From NCBI GenBank assembly GCA_050699055.1, contig JBOHCT010000106.1, positions 1 to 14,368 of the forward strand: 14,368 bases of DNA. The letters run 5' to 3'. The first letter of the stretch is position 1, and each line of letters begins with the position of its first letter. Position numbers and translations under genes: made by a program. Shown here in pieces: positions 14,287 to 14,368 of this stretch. The notes under the pieces were generated by a model. The model made no database searches and was not told the DNA's origin. It saw only the letters and a list, made by a program, of their open reading frames with translations. Origin of the DNA: JBOHCT01 sp050699055 (GTDB lineage: Bacteria > Actinomycetota > Actinomycetes > Streptosporangiales > JBOHCT01).

Positions 14287-14368
14287 CTAAGAGGCCGCGC
14301 GGGTAGGCCGCTGGATCAGGGAGCCGGCCAGCTGAGCGAGCATGGCGAGACGGAGGAGGGAGTCGCAG
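14287..14368 (-). CDS. Possible 3' end of a minus-strand gene (start outside window)
   Basis: An open frame enters from the right edge on the minus strand and stops at 14287-14289, giving 26 visible C-terminal residues with a helical look (LLRLAMLAQLAGSLIQR, then a short basic end). I do not recognise the family. Support is its convergent position relative to the sigma gene, the hairpin between them and a plausible coding composition. Against it, the stretch is very short, and most of it is the 34-base repeat also found at 8651-8684. Confidence 0.35.
   Translation of the reverse strand, partial: CDSLLRLAMLAQLAGSLIQRPTRAAS
14307..14340 (-). repeat. 34-base repeat, copy 2 (inverted relative to 8651-8684)
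   Basis: The reverse complement matches 8651-8684 at 32 of 34 positions. On the minus strand it encodes LAQLAGSLIQR within the partial frame that ends at 14287. Like the first copy it lies near the meeting point of convergent transcription units. Confidence 0.85.

Noticed and set aside
14341..14368. Plus-strand gene starting at ATG 14341 (MARRRRESQ)
   Set aside because: No ribosome-binding site precedes it and only nine codons are visible; the minus-strand reading fits the context better.

Overview
The window is about 14.4 kb of very GC-rich DNA with strong G/C bias at third codon positions and frequent GTG and TTG starts. It carries a fused KGD-type 2-oxoglutarate enzyme, a nickel superoxide dismutase with its processing protease, and a SigF/SigB-type sigma factor with its anti-sigma partner. 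Together these point to a filamentous actinomycete, perhaps Streptosporangiales/Thermomonosporaceae-like. The genus is an inference from gene content only.

Layout, left to right. (1) Positions 1-1147, plus strand: the end of an ABC-transporter ATPase and its ABC-2 permease, overlapping by ATGA. (2) 1170-2336: an acyl-CoA dehydrogenase. (3) 2467-6303: kgd, the E2-core/E1 fusion that handles 2-oxoglutarate in the TCA cycle. (4) 6304-6763: a 460-base non-coding stretch with alternative terminator hairpins and then five degenerate copies of a ~63-base stem-loop unit, ending in a palindromic promoter/operator. (5) 6764-8640: a two-gene operon of a DUF4097 beta-repeat protein and a PadR repressor with an unusual aromatic heptad array, overlapping by GTGA. 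(6) 8699-10978, minus strand: a zinc-less MDR oxidoreductase, preceded by an NAD(P)-malic enzyme gene broken by a one-base frameshift. (7) 11175-12071: sodX (minus) and sodN (plus), divergent, with a strong terminator after sodN. (8) 12214-12925: a GNAT acetyltransferase and the remnant of a siderophore-binding lipoprotein. (9) 12997-14228: an rsbW/usfX-like anti-sigma factor and a sigF-like sigma factor, overlapping by GTGA. (10) 14229-14368: a hairpin and probably the 3' end of a minus-strand gene.

Functionally this is mostly chromosomal core or near-core content: central carbon metabolism (kgd, malic enzyme, acyl-CoA dehydrogenase), oxidative-stress defence (sodN/sodX) and stress sigma control. 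I see no prophage, integrase, intact insertion sequence, CRISPR array, rRNA or tRNA. The least explained parts are the five-unit stem-loop array at 6372-6664, a 34-base near-identical inverted repeat shared by 8651-8684 and 14307-14340, the aromatic heptad array in the PadR protein, and two decayed genes (malic enzyme and siderophore-binding protein).
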